In this document: in pieces, positions 15,136 through 24,448 of the stretch
Numbering within the stretch: the stretch's first letter is position 1
How the letters are laid out: each line of letters starts with the position of its first letter
Origin: Phycisphaerales bacterium
GTDB taxonomy: Bacteria; Planctomycetota; Phycisphaerae; Phycisphaerales; UBA1924
Assembly (NCBI GenBank): GCA_015487555.1
Contig: WFPK01000096.1
Coordinates: forward strand, 1 to 44,886
DNA: 44,886 nucleotides
Direction: 5' to 3'
Notes under the pieces: model-generated
Databases searched by the model: none
Told to the model about the DNA's origin: nothing
Seen by the model: only the letters and a program-made list of their open reading frames with translations
Made by a program: the position numbers and the translations under genes

Positions 15136-16434
15136 TCATCTTTTTTCGTTGGCTGCTTGCTCGACCGCCTTGGCGACGCGGCGGTGGGCCTCGTGATCGA
15201 GCGGCGAGGGGATGAGCTCGCCCTCGGGAGCAGAATCGGCGATGGATTTGGCACCGGCGAGGAGCATCGAATCGGTGAACTTGGGGGCTCCCGAATCGAG
15301 GATGCCTCGGAAGAGCCCGGGGAAGGCGAGGACATTGTTGATGTTTCGCCCGTCAGCTGCGAACCGGGCGCCTCGCTCGAGGGCCAGCGCGGGCTCGATC
15401 TCGGGATCAGGGTTCGAGAGGGCGAAGATGATCTGCCCTTTGCGAACCATCTCGGGTTTGATGAGCCCCTTGACGCCTGTGGTCGAGATGACAACATCGG
15501 CGTTCTCCATCACAAAGTCGAGCTCGGCGGGGATGCCTCCGATGTCCTTGAGCCTTGCCTGGGCATCCGACGAGAGGTCGGCCCCGAGGATTTGGTGGAC
15601 TCCAAAGCGCATGAGCAGCTGGGCGATGCCCAGCCCGGCTGCGCCGAGCCCGATCTGTCCGATGACACATTCTTCGAGATTGACCCCGGTGATCCGGGCC
15701 GCGTTGATCAGCGCCGCGATGACCACGACCGCGGTGCCGTGCTGGTCATCGTGGAGGACGGGGATATCGAGCTGGGCGCGGAGCTGATTTTCGATCTCGA
15801 AGCATTCGGGAGCTGCGATGTCTTCGAGCTGGATCGCACCAAACGAAGGCGCGATCGCCTTGACGACGCGGACGATCTCATCGGCGTCCTTGGTCTCAAG
15901 GAGGATGGGGATTCCTGAGACGCCTGCGAAAATCTGGAAGAGTGCCGCCTTGCCCTCCATGACGGGGAGCCCGGCGACCGGGCCGATATCACCGAGTCCC
16001 AGGATGGCGGTGCCGTTGGTCACGATGGCGACGGTGTGGGCCAGCGAGGTGTACTTGCGGGCGAGGGCGGGGTCTTTTTCGATCGCCAGGCACACATGGG
16101 CGACGCCTGGGGTGTAGACATCTCGAAGAATTTGCAGGGTGTCGATGGCGGATCGCGAGTTGACTTCGATTTTGCCGCCCTCGTGCCTGCGCATGATCCG
16201 ATCGGACTTGCCGATGACGGTCGCGATGGGGAGCTCGTCGATTTTCGCGCACAGGGCATCGACGAGGTTTTCTTCCATCTCGACGGTGAGTTCCCAGCGG
16301 GTTCGGTTCTGTTTGCGATCGAGCGACTGGAGGGCTTGAACAGGGACTCCGGCATCGCCGACAACCGCAAGCACCTTGGCGAGATTGCCCGGGGCATGGA
16401 CAACTTCGAGCAGGAGGATGTGTGTGATTTTCAT
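15136..16434 (-). CDS. Malic enzyme with N-terminal ACT domain
   Basis: A 432-residue NAD(P)-dependent malic enzyme, which oxidatively decarboxylates malate to pyruvate and CO2 in the cytosol. Residues 1-75 form an ACT-type regulatory domain (MKITHILLLEVVHAPGNLAK). The catalytic part shows RDVYTPGVAHVC, TNGTAILGLGDIG, the metal-binding ED segment, HDDQHGTA, and the NAD(P)-binding IGLGAAGLGIAQLL. ALSNPDPEIEP and GLFRGILDSGA are further family blocks. The short bacterial type matches in length apart from the ACT addition, which suggests control by an amino acid or similar ligand. I chose the start at 16434 (AAGGAG upstream); a longer frame to 16536 has no support. It is a single-gene unit, divergent from the P-type ATPase and converging on the palindromic repeats. 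Confidence 0.93.
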   Translation of the reverse strand: MKITHILLLEVVHAPGNLAKVLAVVGDAGVPVQALQSLDRKQNRTRWELTVEMEENLVDALCAKIDELPIATVIGKSDRIMRRHEGGKIEVNSRSAIDTLQILRDVYTPGVAHVCLAIEKDPALARKYTSLAHTVAIVTNGTAILGLGDIGPVAGLPVMEGKAALFQIFAGVSGIPILLETKDADEIVRVVKAIAPSFGAIQLEDIAAPECFEIENQLRAQLDIPVLHDDQHGTAVVVIAALINAARITGVNLEECVIGQIGLGAAGLGIAQLLMRFGVHQILGADLSSDAQARLKDIGGIPAELDFVMENADVVISTTGVKGLIKPEMVRKGQIIFALSNPDPEIEPALALERGARFAADGRNINNVLAFPGLFRGILDSGAPKFTDSMLLAGAKSIADSAPEGELIPSPLDHEAHRRVAKAVEQAANEKR

Positions 16435-16463
16435 GGTGGAGCTCCTTGTCAGTTGTATCGACT

Positions 16464-16479
16464 GTTCCGCAAGCGGAAC
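16464..16479. promoter_or_regulatory. 16-bp palindrome upstream of the malic enzyme gene
   Basis: GTTCCGC-AA-GCGGAAC is a perfect inverted repeat 30 bases upstream of the malic enzyme start, in the 215-base divergent region shared with the P-type ATPase. It could be a dimeric regulator operator or a hairpin in the 5' leader. No T-run follows on the minus strand, so it does not look like a terminator. Confidence 0.4.
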
Positions 16480-16649
16480 GGTAGTTTGCGATCGCCGGGC
16501 ACAGATGTGACGCATCGTGATCCAAACTTGTGCCATCTATCGGGCCAAACATGGTGCTCAACGCAATCTCTTCGCGGGAGCATGAATAGAATCGAGCATC
16601 GGGGAGTTGTTCATGCGTACAGGAGACTTTCTCAAGGGGAGCACAGTCC

Positions 16650-18962
16650 ATGCAAGCGCATCTTCAGACGACCGACCCGGTTTGTGGCATGTCCATCACC
16701 CAAGAATCGGCAGCCCAGTCGATCGAATACAACTCGCAAACCTATTACTTCTGTAGCGACAAATGCGCAGGCAAGTTCAAAGACGATCCTGAGCACTACC
16801 TCACACCGGCTGAAGATCGACCCGCTGACGATGCGCCCAAGGATGTGATCTACACATGCCCGATGCACCCCGAGATTCAGCAGGTCGGGCCCGGGTCGTG
16901 TCCCAAGTGCGGGATGAATCTTGAGCCGATGGATGCAGGGGCAGAGCAGGATGATTCCGAGCTGCGCGATATGACGCGCCGGTTTTTGATCTCCGCTTTT
17001 TTTACCCTTCCATTATTGGTTGTTGCGATGGGCAATCTGCTCCCGAATCAGCCCATTGACAAGCTCATGGGGCATACGGCTGCGCGGTGGAGCGAGCTGA
17101 TCCTGGCGACGCCTGTGATTCTGTATTGCGCCTGGCCTTTCTTTGTGCGGGCGGTGGAATCGGTCAAGCACAAAAGCCCCAATATGTTTACGCTCGTCGG
17201 GATGGGCGTGGGCGTGGCGTATCTCTTTAGCGTGGTCGCCACCCTCGCGCCTGGGATTTTCCCAGATGCCTTCCGCAGTGAAACCGGATTCGTCGCGGTC
17301 TACTTTGAAGCGGCAGCCTTTATTGTCATGCTCGTGCTGCTGGGACAAGTCCTCGAACTCCGCGCACGATCGCAAACCGGCTCGGCGATCCGCGAGCTCC
17401 TCCAACTCGCCCCGCCGACGGCGATGCTCATCGGCGACGACGGCACCGACACCGAAGTGGCGGTTGAAGTGCTCAAAAAGGGCGATCGCGTGCGGGTCCG
17501 CCCGGGCGACAAAATCCCCATCGACGGCGTCGTCACCGACGGACACTCAACCGTCGACGAATCCATGATTACCGGCGAGCCGATCCCCGTCACCAAAGAA
17601 CAAGGTTCGCAAGTCACCGGCGGCACCGTCAACATGACCGGGTCGTTCGAGATGGAGGTCGAGCGTGTTGGATCGGACACCATGCTCGCCCAGATCGTGC
17701 AGATGGTCGCCGACGCCCAGCGCTCGCGTGCGCCGATCCAGAAACTCGTTGACGCTGTCGCTTCGTGGTTTGTGCCCGCGGTGATCGTGATTGCGATCGT
17801 GTCGTTTATTGTCTGGTCGCTTGTTGGGCCGCCGCCGGCGATGGCCTACGCCCTGATCGCTGCGATCTCGGTGCTCATTATCGCCTGCCCGTGCGCGCTG
17901 GGGTTAGCCACCCCGATGTCGATCATGGTCGCAGCGGGCAAGGGGGCGCAGAACGGCGTGCTCATCAAGGACGCCGAGGCGCTCGAAACCTTCGAGAAAA
18001 TCACCACCATCGTCGTCGATAAAACCGGCACACTCACCGAGGGCAAGCCCAAGCTCGTCGATGTGCAGACGATTGATGGCATCGATGAACGCCGAATGCT
18101 CTCGATGATTGCTGCAGCTGAGCGATCGAGCGAGCACCCATTGGCCAGCGCGATTGTCAGCGGCGCCAGCGAACGAGGCGTCGATCCGATGGAGGTCGAA
18201 AACTTCGAGTCCGTCACCGGCAAGGGCATCAAAGCAACCGTCGATGGCATCGAGATCGGGATCGGATCGCCCAAGATGATGATTGCGATGGATATAGACC
18301 CTTCGCCATTGCAAGACGCTGCGGATGAAGCAAGAAAACAAGGGCAGACCGCGATGCTCGTTGCGGTGGGGGGGCATCTCGGCGGGATGATCGCTGTTGC
18401 CGATCCGATCAAGGAATCAACTCCGGGCGCGATCGAAGCGATGCACAAGCTCGGGTTGCGCGTGGTGATGCTCACAGGTGACAACGAAACCACCGCCCGC
18501 GCCATCGCAGCAAAGCTCAACATCGACGATGTAAAAGCCGATGTCCTGCCTGGGCAAAAGGCCCAGGTCGTCAAGGAGTTTCAGTCCAGGGGCGAACAGG
18601 TTGCGATGGCAGGCGATGGTGTCAACGATGCTCCGGCATTGGCCCAGGCAAACATCGGCATCGCGATGGGCACCGGCTCAGGCGTCGCCATCGAGAGTGC
18701 GGGCATGACCCTCATCGGAGGCGATCTGCGCGGGTTAGTCCGCGCTCGCAAACTCAGCACCTCGACGATGCGCAATATCCGTCAGAACCTGTTCTTCGCC
18801 TTTGTGTACAATGCTGCGGGCGTACCGATCGCAGCGGGGGTGTTGTATCCACTCTTCGGCAAGGCGGCGCTGCTGAGCCCGCTGATCGCAGCGGTGGCGA
18901 TGAGCCTGAGCTCGTTCTCGGTCATCGTCAACGCCCTTCGGCTTCGCCGCGTCAAGCTCTAG
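16650..18962 (+). CDS. Copper-type P1B ATPase with YHS and heavy-metal-binding domains
   Basis: A 770-residue heavy-metal transporting ATPase that should export Cu+ or a similar soft metal across the inner membrane. In order: a YHS domain (DPVCGM at 9-14 and FCSDKC at 34-39), a small metal-binding motif CPMHPEI...[12 protein letters not shown] (70-93), two pairs of transmembrane helices (about 110-235), the actuator domain with TGE (308-310), the CPC metal-site helix (413-415), the phosphorylation site DKTGT (457-461), the ATP-binding domain, the hinge GDGVNDAP, and two final helices containing [11 protein letters not shown] and MSLSS, typical of CopA. Instead of the usual HMA domain it uses YHS plus the Cys/Met motif, as in many environmental CopA/CopB-like pumps. 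The start at 16650 follows AAGGGGAG. The gene is divergent from malic enzyme and precedes the nuclease-fold gene by 20 bases. Confidence 0.92.
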   Translation: MQAHLQTTDPVCGMSITQESAAQSIEYNSQTYYFCSDKCAGKFKDDPEHYLTPAEDRPADDAPKDVIYTCPMHPEIQQVGPGSCPKCGMNLEPMDAGAEQDDSELRDMTRRFLISAFFTLPLLVVAMGNLLPNQPIDKLMGHTAARWSELILATPVILYCAWPFFVRAVESVKHKSPNMFTLVGMGVGVAYLFSVVATLAPGIFPDAFRSETGFVAVYFEAAAFIVMLVLLGQVLELRARSQTGSAIRELLQLAPPTAMLIGDDGTDTEVAVEVLKKGDRVRVRPGDKIPIDGVVTDGHSTVDESMITGEPIPVTKEQGSQVTGGTVNMTGSFEMEVERVGSDTMLAQIVQMVADAQRSRAPIQKLVDAVASWFVPAVIVIAIVSFIVWSLVGPPPAMAYALIAAISVLIIACPCALGLATPMSIMVAAGKGAQNGVLIKDAEALETFEKITTIVVDKTGTLTEGKPKLVDVQTIDGIDERRMLSMIAAAERSSEHPLASAIVSGASERGVDPMEVENFESVTGKGIKATVDGIEIGIGSPKMMIAMDIDPSPLQDAADEARKQGQTAMLVAVGGHLGGMIAVADPIKESTPGAIEAMHKLGLRVVMLTGDNETTARAIAAKLNIDDVKADVLPGQKAQVVKEFQSRGEQVAMAGDGVNDAPALAQANIGIAMGTGSGVAIESAGMTLIGGDLRGLVRARKLSTSTMRNIRQNLFFAFVYNAAGVPIAAGVLYPLFGKAALLSPLIAAVAMSLSSFSVIVNALRLRRVKL

Positions 18963-18982
18963 GCCTTCAAAAAGGGAATCCA

Positions 18983-19606
18983 ATGGATAACGCGGTCACA
19001 CTCGTCCAAGCCTACCTTCGACTCAACGGCTACTTCACCGTCACCGAGTTCCCCATCGTCGAAGCAATGAAGCACGGCGGGCATCGTACCGCGACCGATA
19101 TTGATGTGCTGGCCTTCCGATTCCCCGGCGCCGGTCGGCTCATCACCAAAAAAGGAAAAGGCGCCCACAACGATCGCCTGATCGGAAGAATCGACCCCGC
19201 ACTGGGGCTCTTGGACGATGGTGCCGACATGATTATTGGCGAGGTCAAAGAAGGACGCGCCCAGGTCAACCACAGCGCACGCGACCCCGCAGTGCTCCGC
19301 GCTGCGCTGACAAGATTCGGATGCTGTCATGGCGATTCGGTGGATGCATTGGTCGAGTCCCTGATCCGCAAAGGGCACGGCACGACCGAACACGGGCATC
19401 GCGTCCGCATCGTGGCTTTCGGATCCATTCTCCCCGAAACCGATCCGGGGTACCACACGATCAGCCTGGGACAAGTGATCGCGTATGCGCAGGCGTATTT
19501 GAACGATCACTGGGAGGTGTTCCGGGTCGCCGAGCTCAAAGACCCAGCATTGGGGTTCCTGGCCACGATGATTAAATCGACAGCCAAGTCTACAGTTGCC
19601 CCATGA
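18983..19606 (+). CDS. Hypothetical protein with a possible PD-(D/E)XK nuclease fold
   Basis: A 207-residue soluble protein. TATDIDVLAFRFP (about 37-49) followed by MIIGEVKEGRAQ (about 83-94) gives the D...E-x-K spacing of restriction-endonuclease-like folds. No DNA-recognition domain is visible and there is no partner methyltransferase, so it may be a repair or housekeeping nuclease or a degenerate fold member. The start follows AAGGG at normal spacing, 20 bases after the ATPase stop. The stop overlaps the PepSY gene by 4 bp (ATGA), so the two are coupled. The combination with a copper pump and a PepSY protein does not suggest a common pathway. The fold assignment rests on short motifs only. 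Confidence 0.6.
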   Translation: MDNAVTLVQAYLRLNGYFTVTEFPIVEAMKHGGHRTATDIDVLAFRFPGAGRLITKKGKGAHNDRLIGRIDPALGLLDDGADMIIGEVKEGRAQVNHSARDPAVLRAALTRFGCCHGDSVDALVESLIRKGHGTTEHGHRVRIVAFGSILPETDPGYHTISLGQVIAYAQAYLNDHWEVFRVAELKDPALGFLATMIKSTAKSTVAP

Positions 19607-20358
19607 AACCCAGAAAAACAACATACATCGCCCACCGCTGGATCGGACTCATTATCTCGCTTCAGCTCCTCGCATGGAGTGTCGGCGGGCTGATCTTCAG
19701 CGTGCTCGATATCAACGAAGTACGCGGTGCGAATGATTCGCGTGACCAACCTTTCGTTCTCCTTGACCAAGACACGATCCAAATGCTCCCGATTGGCCTT
19801 GCGCAAGCGATCGGTGAGCTCGGCGCCGACGAGATCGCGAGTGTCAACCTGGTCGATCGCGGGCTGGGCGCATTCTGGGAAGTGCGGGACAGCGAATCGG
19901 AGTTGTTGGCTCGGCTCTACCCATCGGGCGAAGAATCGGGGCTGATTACCCCCGAGCAGGCCGAGTTTGTTGCGCTCAATGATTTCACGCCCGAAGCAAC
20001 GGTGCGCAGCATCGAACTCATCGAAGACAACCCGCCGGGCGAATATCGAGGCCCATTGCCGGTGTACCGCGTCGACCTTGAGCATCCAAAGAATCCTCAC
20101 ATCTACATTGATCCTGCAACCGGGCGAATCATCGCTCGCCGAAACGACGCCTGGCGGACATTCGATTTCTTCTGGATGCTCCACATCATGGACTACAAAG
20201 AGCGAAGCGATTTCAACCACCCATTGCTCATCATCGCCAGCGTGTTCGCAGTCGCAGCATCGGGCACCGGGATCGCGCTGTGGGGGTGGCGATTGATCCC
20301 CAGGTTCTTCTCGAAGCGCAAACGCACGAAAAAGGTCCAGAACACTACCGCACCGTGA
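19603..20358 (+). CDS. PepSY-type inner-membrane protein
   Basis: A 251-residue protein with an N-terminal transmembrane helix (about 13-34, following HRWIGL), a periplasmic part of some 165 residues and a second helix (about 206-226) leading to a basic C-terminal tail. The periplasmic segment ending VYRVDLEHPKNPHIYIDPATGRIIARRND is a PepSY signature, and the H-R-W near the start and WMLHIMDY before the last helix are seen in PepSY-TM proteins linked to metal or reductase systems. This fits its place after the copper ATPase, but the role is inferred. It is coupled by a 4-bp overlap to the preceding gene. Its 3' end overlaps the opposite-strand adenine deaminase by 14 bp, so transcription converges here. 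Confidence 0.75.
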   Translation: MKPRKTTYIAHRWIGLIISLQLLAWSVGGLIFSVLDINEVRGANDSRDQPFVLLDQDTIQMLPIGLAQAIGELGADEIASVNLVDRGLGAFWEVRDSESELLARLYPSGEESGLITPEQAEFVALNDFTPEATVRSIELIEDNPPGEYRGPLPVYRVDLEHPKNPHIYIDPATGRIIARRNDAWRTFDFFWMLHIMDYKERSDFNHPLLIIASVFAVAASGTGIALWGWRLIPRFFSKRKRTKKVQNTTAP

Positions 20359-22105
20359 TCGGCACCACCCGCTGGTGCTCGACATCAACGAGCCCCATGT
20401 CGGTGAGCTTGAGCTTGGGGATCACAGGCAAGGGCAGGAAACTCAAAGGCATAAACGGGTCCTCGATCGGGCACCCGATCGCTTTGACACTCGCGAGCAG
20501 GGCGTCTTGCTGGTCGATGATCTCTTGAGCAGAAGCATCTGAAATCAACCCGGCGATGGGCAAGGGCAAGAGGCACAAAACCTGTCCGTCTTTGACCACG
20601 CACTGCCCGCCTCCGACTTGTTCAAGTGCGCGGGCAGCGATCGCCATGTCCTGGTCGTTGGTGCCCACGACGGCCAGATTGTGGGCATCGTGCCCGACCG
20701 TGCTCGCCAGTGCACCCTCAGCGAATCCAAAGCCGGCCACAAACCCGAGCCCGATCCCATTGGAGGTTCCATGCCGGGCGATGACGGCGAGCTTGAGCAG
20801 ATCACGCGATGGATCGGCAACCAGGCATCCATCTTTGATCGTCGGCTCCATGTGCACCTCGCCGGTGATGAGCTGATGCGGGTTGGCCCGGATCACACGG
20901 ATGAGTGTGGCATCAGCATCGGCTTTGATCCGGAACGATGCGCTGGATAGGCCTTCGGGCAGCGTCACCGAATCTCGGCTCAGCGCATCGTCCGGGCTCG
21001 GCGCATCATCGAGCATGTGTTCGACGATCGCGCCGCCTTGGGCAATGAGCTGACCTTGCCAATAGACACTGCTCGGGCGGATGTCATTGAGATCATCGAA
21101 CACGATCAGATCGGCCTGTCGCCCCGGCGCGATCGCGCCCAGATCAGGCAAGCGATAATGTTCGGCAACATGCAGCGACCCCATCGCCAAAGCTGTCATC
21201 GGCTCGAGCCCAAGCGCAATGGCTGTGCGCACAACATGGTCGATATGCCCCTGGCGATGCAGATCGCCGGGATGGCGGTCGTCGGTGCACAGGCAGAATC
21301 TTGTCGCGTTCTCAGGCGTCACCGCCGGGATCAGGGCTTCGAGATTTCTCGCAGCGCTCCCCTCGCGCAGGAAGACCCGAAGCCCGAGCTTGATCTTCTC
21401 GATCGCCTCGTCGGCAGTGGTGCATTCGTGATCCGAGCTGATCCCGGCGGCAGCATATGCGCCGAGCTGCGATCCTGTGAGCCCCGGGCAGTGCCCATCG
21501 ACCACCGCCCGGTCGAGCCCGAGCCGAACCTTGGCGAGCACATCAGGATCGCCCATGAACACCCCGGGGAAGTTCATCATCTCAGCCAGGGCAATGATCC
21601 GCGGGTCATCGAAGAGTGGTTCAAGATCGCCCGCTTCAAGCCGGGCCCCCGAGTGCTCAAAGCGCGACGAGGGCACGCACGACGAGGCAGCGAAGAGGAT
21701 ATTCATCGGAAGATCAGCACTGGCATCCATCAGGAACCGGATCCCCGCGATGCCAAGCACATTGGCGATCTCGTGTGGATCGAAGACCACGCCGGTTGTG
21801 CCATGGGGCGCTGCCAGGCGGACAAACGCCTTGGGCATCATCATCGTGGATTCGACATGCATATGCGCATCAATGAGCCCGGGGGCGAGGTACTGTCCGT
21901 GCAGGTCGATCGTCTCGTTGGCTTCGATTGCTCCGGCCCCGATCGCTGCGATCCGCCCGCCAAAGATCGAGACGGCGACGGCTTCGATGGTTCGGGTGAA
22001 CACATTGACCACCCGCCCATTGACAAAGACCATGTCGGCCCGCCGATCGCCGCGAGCGACTTCCATCAGCTCGGGGCTTGTTCGTGAAATCAGTGGTGAG
22101 GTCAT
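20345..22105 (-). CDS. ade: Adenine deaminase
   Basis: A 586-residue amidohydrolase that converts adenine to hypoxanthine and ammonia in purine salvage. Family features: PGLIDAHMHVESTMM (metal-binding HxH), PHGTTGVVFDPHEIANVLG, GHCPGLTG, the DDRHPGD metal-site block, and the C-terminal region with AVVGTNDQDMAIAARAL and GGGQCVVKDG. Length is close to the usual 570-600 residues. The start at 22105 has AGGAG upstream; the frame runs to 22138 but without a ribosome site. It stands alone on the minus strand, divergent from the glycosyltransferase gene with a 133-base gap, and overlaps the PepSY gene by 14 bp at its 3' end. Confidence 0.93.
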   Translation of the reverse strand: MTSPLISRTSPELMEVARGDRRADMVFVNGRVVNVFTRTIEAVAVSIFGGRIAAIGAGAIEANETIDLHGQYLAPGLIDAHMHVESTMMMPKAFVRLAAPHGTTGVVFDPHEIANVLGIAGIRFLMDASADLPMNILFAASSCVPSSRFEHSGARLEAGDLEPLFDDPRIIALAEMMNFPGVFMGDPDVLAKVRLGLDRAVVDGHCPGLTGSQLGAYAAAGISSDHECTTADEAIEKIKLGLRVFLREGSAARNLEALIPAVTPENATRFCLCTDDRHPGDLHRQGHIDHVVRTAIALGLEPMTALAMGSLHVAEHYRLPDLGAIAPGRQADLIVFDDLNDIRPSSVYWQGQLIAQGGAIVEHMLDDAPSPDDALSRDSVTLPEGLSSASFRIKADADATLIRVIRANPHQLITGEVHMEPTIKDGCLVADPSRDLLKLAVIARHGTSNGIGLGFVAGFGFAEGALASTVGHDAHNLAVVGTNDQDMAIAARALEQVGGGQCVVKDGQVLCLLPLPIAGLISDASAQEIIDQQDALLASVKAIGCPIEDPFMPLSFLPLPVIPKLKLTDMGLVDVEHQRVVPITVR

Positions 22106-22238
22106 CAATGGTTCTCCTGATGGGGGCAAAGAGATCATACGGGGCTTGGAGGCTCACGCCCAACGGGCGATATGGTCGATATATTCGATTGATCCGAGTG
22201 ATCAAAGTTGAATCGCTGCATTGTTCTGGAGTGCGCCT

Positions 22239-24416
22239 ATGCCTTCTCATCTGACCAGTTCTCGCCCCCCGATGCTCGATCGCATCCCTTTCCAAGAACG
22301 CTTGGACATCCTCACCAAGAACCTCGCCCGCATTGATGTCCCCGGCATGTCGCCCGAGCGTCTTGCGCATTGGCAAACATGCGCCAAAGAGGTCGCCCAC
22401 TCCGAGGAAATCCGCTCGTCGCATGAGAAGTTGATCGCGCCCTTGCTCGCCAAGTTGAGTGCGCAAAACATGGCACCGATCATACTCGAAGGCGTCGATC
22501 CGCCTTGGATGCTCAAGTCACTGATTGATGCGCCGCCGCCCAAGGGTTCCTTGGGGTTTCGTCAGCGGGTGCTCGTGGTGCAGTCCGATTGGAACGAGTT
22601 TTTCGACGGGCTTGCATGTGTCGATCTTGGCGACGGGCTTGGCGACGGGCTTGGTGATCCGCGTTTCGTCTGGTTCGTCGGGCAGGATGCATCGGATCGG
22701 TTGATCGAGTGGGTCGATGCCCGGCTCGACGACGCGCCGCCTGCGATGGCGGTGCAGTGCCCGGCGGTGCGTAAGAAAACATCGCCCGATGCCCCCGGGC
22801 TCATCCGCGAGATCGACGCGCGGTGGATGCGCCATGCCCAGGAGCTCAAAGCCAAGGTCGCCGGGCGAAGGCTGCGCGATCGGCAATGGTGGGCCAACCG
22901 GTTCGAGCACATCGGGCACATCGAGCGATCTGGCCCTGCCAGTGACCCCCTGCGGGTGCTGATCCCGGTCTCGCGATACACAACCTACCTCAAGCACGCA
23001 GCAGCCGACCTTGAAGCTTCATTCATCGCATCGGGATGCCAATGCCGGGTGCTGATGGAAACCGACGATTCAACGATTATGTCTGAGAACTCGATCATGC
23101 GGGCGATCGACGAGGTTGATCCAGACCTGATCGTCTCGATCAACTACACACGCAGTGCCCTTGGAGCCGATATCCCCCAAGACATCCCGCATGTGTGCTG
23201 GATTCAAGACGCGATGCCTCATCTGTTTGATTCCAAGATCGGGGCGGCGTTGGGTGTGTTCGACTTTGTTGTCGGGATGGTGAACTCTGAGCTGATCGAG
23301 AAGTATGGGTATCCCGAGATACAGACCAGGTGGATGCCGATGGTTGCGTCACGGGCAAAGTTTGGCACCCAATCAATCGCTGAGGCGTTTGATTCAGAGA
23401 TTGCATGGGTGACGCACCAGAGCGAGCACCCTAATGTGTTCCGTGATCGGATGATCGAGGAGATGGTTCGCAATGCGCCCGATGCTTCAGGCAAGTTCTC
23501 CAAAGTGCTCGAGGAAGTTGAATCGGTGGTGAGCACCAAGCCTGGTGCATCTGTGTTCCACGAGATTCGTCAGTTTGTCGACAATGCGTTCTTCCCCGCA
23601 GGCATCCCCGAGGGCGCTTGGGGTTTGCGGTCCAATCTGCTTCAGAGCATGGTTATTCCTTACGCGGAGCGTGTTTTTCGTCATCAGGCTGCCCAGTGGG
23701 CAGCCGATATCGCCACACGACGAGGGTGGCGGTTTAGGCTCTATGGCAATGGTTGGGAAAACCACCCCCAGCTCAGTGGATTCGCAGCCGGTCAACTCGA
23801 ACACGGGGATGCACTCAGCGCGTGCTATCGTCATTCGGTCGTTCAGCTCCACGCATCGATCAATCAGGTGACTCATCAACGCGTCAGCGAGTGTTTGCTC
23901 TCGGGCGGGTTGCCGTTGTGCAGAGTCACCCGTGAGGCGTTTGGCCTTGCTCAGATGAAGTTCATTGACCAGTGCCAGCGGGAGAACATCGGCTCGCTGG
24001 TCGATGCGCCATCCTCAGCCGAGGGGCCTGGTCAGAAACGATGGCGTGTTGAGATCGAGGCTTGTGATCTGATCAAAGAGCTGATGAATGATTTGCATCG
24101 GCTCGACTTGTGCGACGACGCCGAGCTTGCCATGGGTTGGATATCATGGGATGTAGAGCGGTTTGCCAAAGCACAAGAGGCATTGAGCAACCCAAACGAA
24201 CAAGGAAACATGGAGATGTTCGCGTCCATCAAAGACCTCTTTTTTACCAGCGAATCGCAGCTCGAATCCCTCATCGAGCGGGCAATCAATGACCGGACAT
24301 GGCGACGAGATCGCATCGAATCAGCAAGGAAGACGCTGCCCGAGGCACTCACATTCGATGGGTTCGTCAAGCAGGTGCTTGATCTGATCGGATCGAGGCT
24401 TGGGCAAAACAAGTAA
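22239..24416 (+). CDS. CgeB-like glycosyltransferase, large
   Basis: A 725-residue soluble protein. The C-terminal half looks like a GT-B fold of the CgeB/group 1 type: RFRLYGNGWENHPQLSGF, then HSVVQLHASINQVTHQRVSECLLSGGLPL, matching the nucleotide-sugar binding and E-x7-E area of that group. The middle, from about residue 240 (LRVLIPVSRYTTYLKHAAADLEASF) to 380 with DIPHVCWIQDAMPHL, is the likely acceptor-side Rossmann domain. The N-terminal 230 residues are unassigned and contain a GDGLGDGLGDP stretch coded by a short tandem repeat. The start has GGAG 7 bases upstream. It heads a run of surface-glycan genes, and its product probably adds a sugar to a cell-surface or flagellar glycan. Donor and acceptor are not visible. 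Confidence 0.7.
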   Translation: MPSHLTSSRPPMLDRIPFQERLDILTKNLARIDVPGMSPERLAHWQTCAKEVAHSEEIRSSHEKLIAPLLAKLSAQNMAPIILEGVDPPWMLKSLIDAPPPKGSLGFRQRVLVVQSDWNEFFDGLACVDLGDGLGDGLGDPRFVWFVGQDASDRLIEWVDARLDDAPPAMAVQCPAVRKKTSPDAPGLIREIDARWMRHAQELKAKVAGRRLRDRQWWANRFEHIGHIERSGPASDPLRVLIPVSRYTTYLKHAAADLEASFIASGCQCRVLMETDDSTIMSENSIMRAIDEVDPDLIVSINYTRSALGADIPQDIPHVCWIQDAMPHLFDSKIGAALGVFDFVVGMVNSELIEKYGYPEIQTRWMPMVASRAKFGTQSIAEAFDSEIAWVTHQSEHPNVFRDRMIEEMVRNAPDASGKFSKVLEEVESVVSTKPGASVFHEIRQFVDNAFFPAGIPEGAWGLRSNLLQSMVIPYAERVFRHQAAQWAADIATRRGWRFRLYGNGWENHPQLSGFAAGQLEHGDALSACYRHSVVQLHASINQVTHQRVSECLLSGGLPLCRVTREAFGLAQMKFIDQCQRENIGSLVDAPSSAEGPGQKRWRVEIEACDLIKELMNDLHRLDLCDDAELAMGWISWDVERFAKAQEALSNPNEQGNMEMFASIKDLFFTSESQLESLIERAINDRTWRRDRIESARKTLPEALTFDGFVKQVLDLIGSRLGQNK

Positions 24417-24439
24417 AGCTTTTCCAGTAAAGCTTTTCC
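24412..24439 (+). repeat. Tandem 14-bp repeat between convergent glycosyltransferase genes
   Basis: AGTAAAGCTTTTCC occurs twice in direct succession (24412-24425, 24426-24439), starting in the last codons of the plus-strand gene and filling the 32-base gap before the end of the minus-strand gene. The AAAGCTTTT palindromes could help end transcription from either side, but no stable GC stem is present. Confidence 0.5.
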
Positions 24440-24448
24440 CAGCAGAGC

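Noticed and set aside
14959-15918. Long plus-strand frame of 319 codons
   Set aside because: It is mostly antisense to the malic enzyme gene and reflects the GC-rich third positions of that gene.
21017-22087. Plus-strand frame of 356 codons opposite adenine deaminase
   Set aside because: It mirrors the ade coding strand; no domain signature, while ade has all family motifs.
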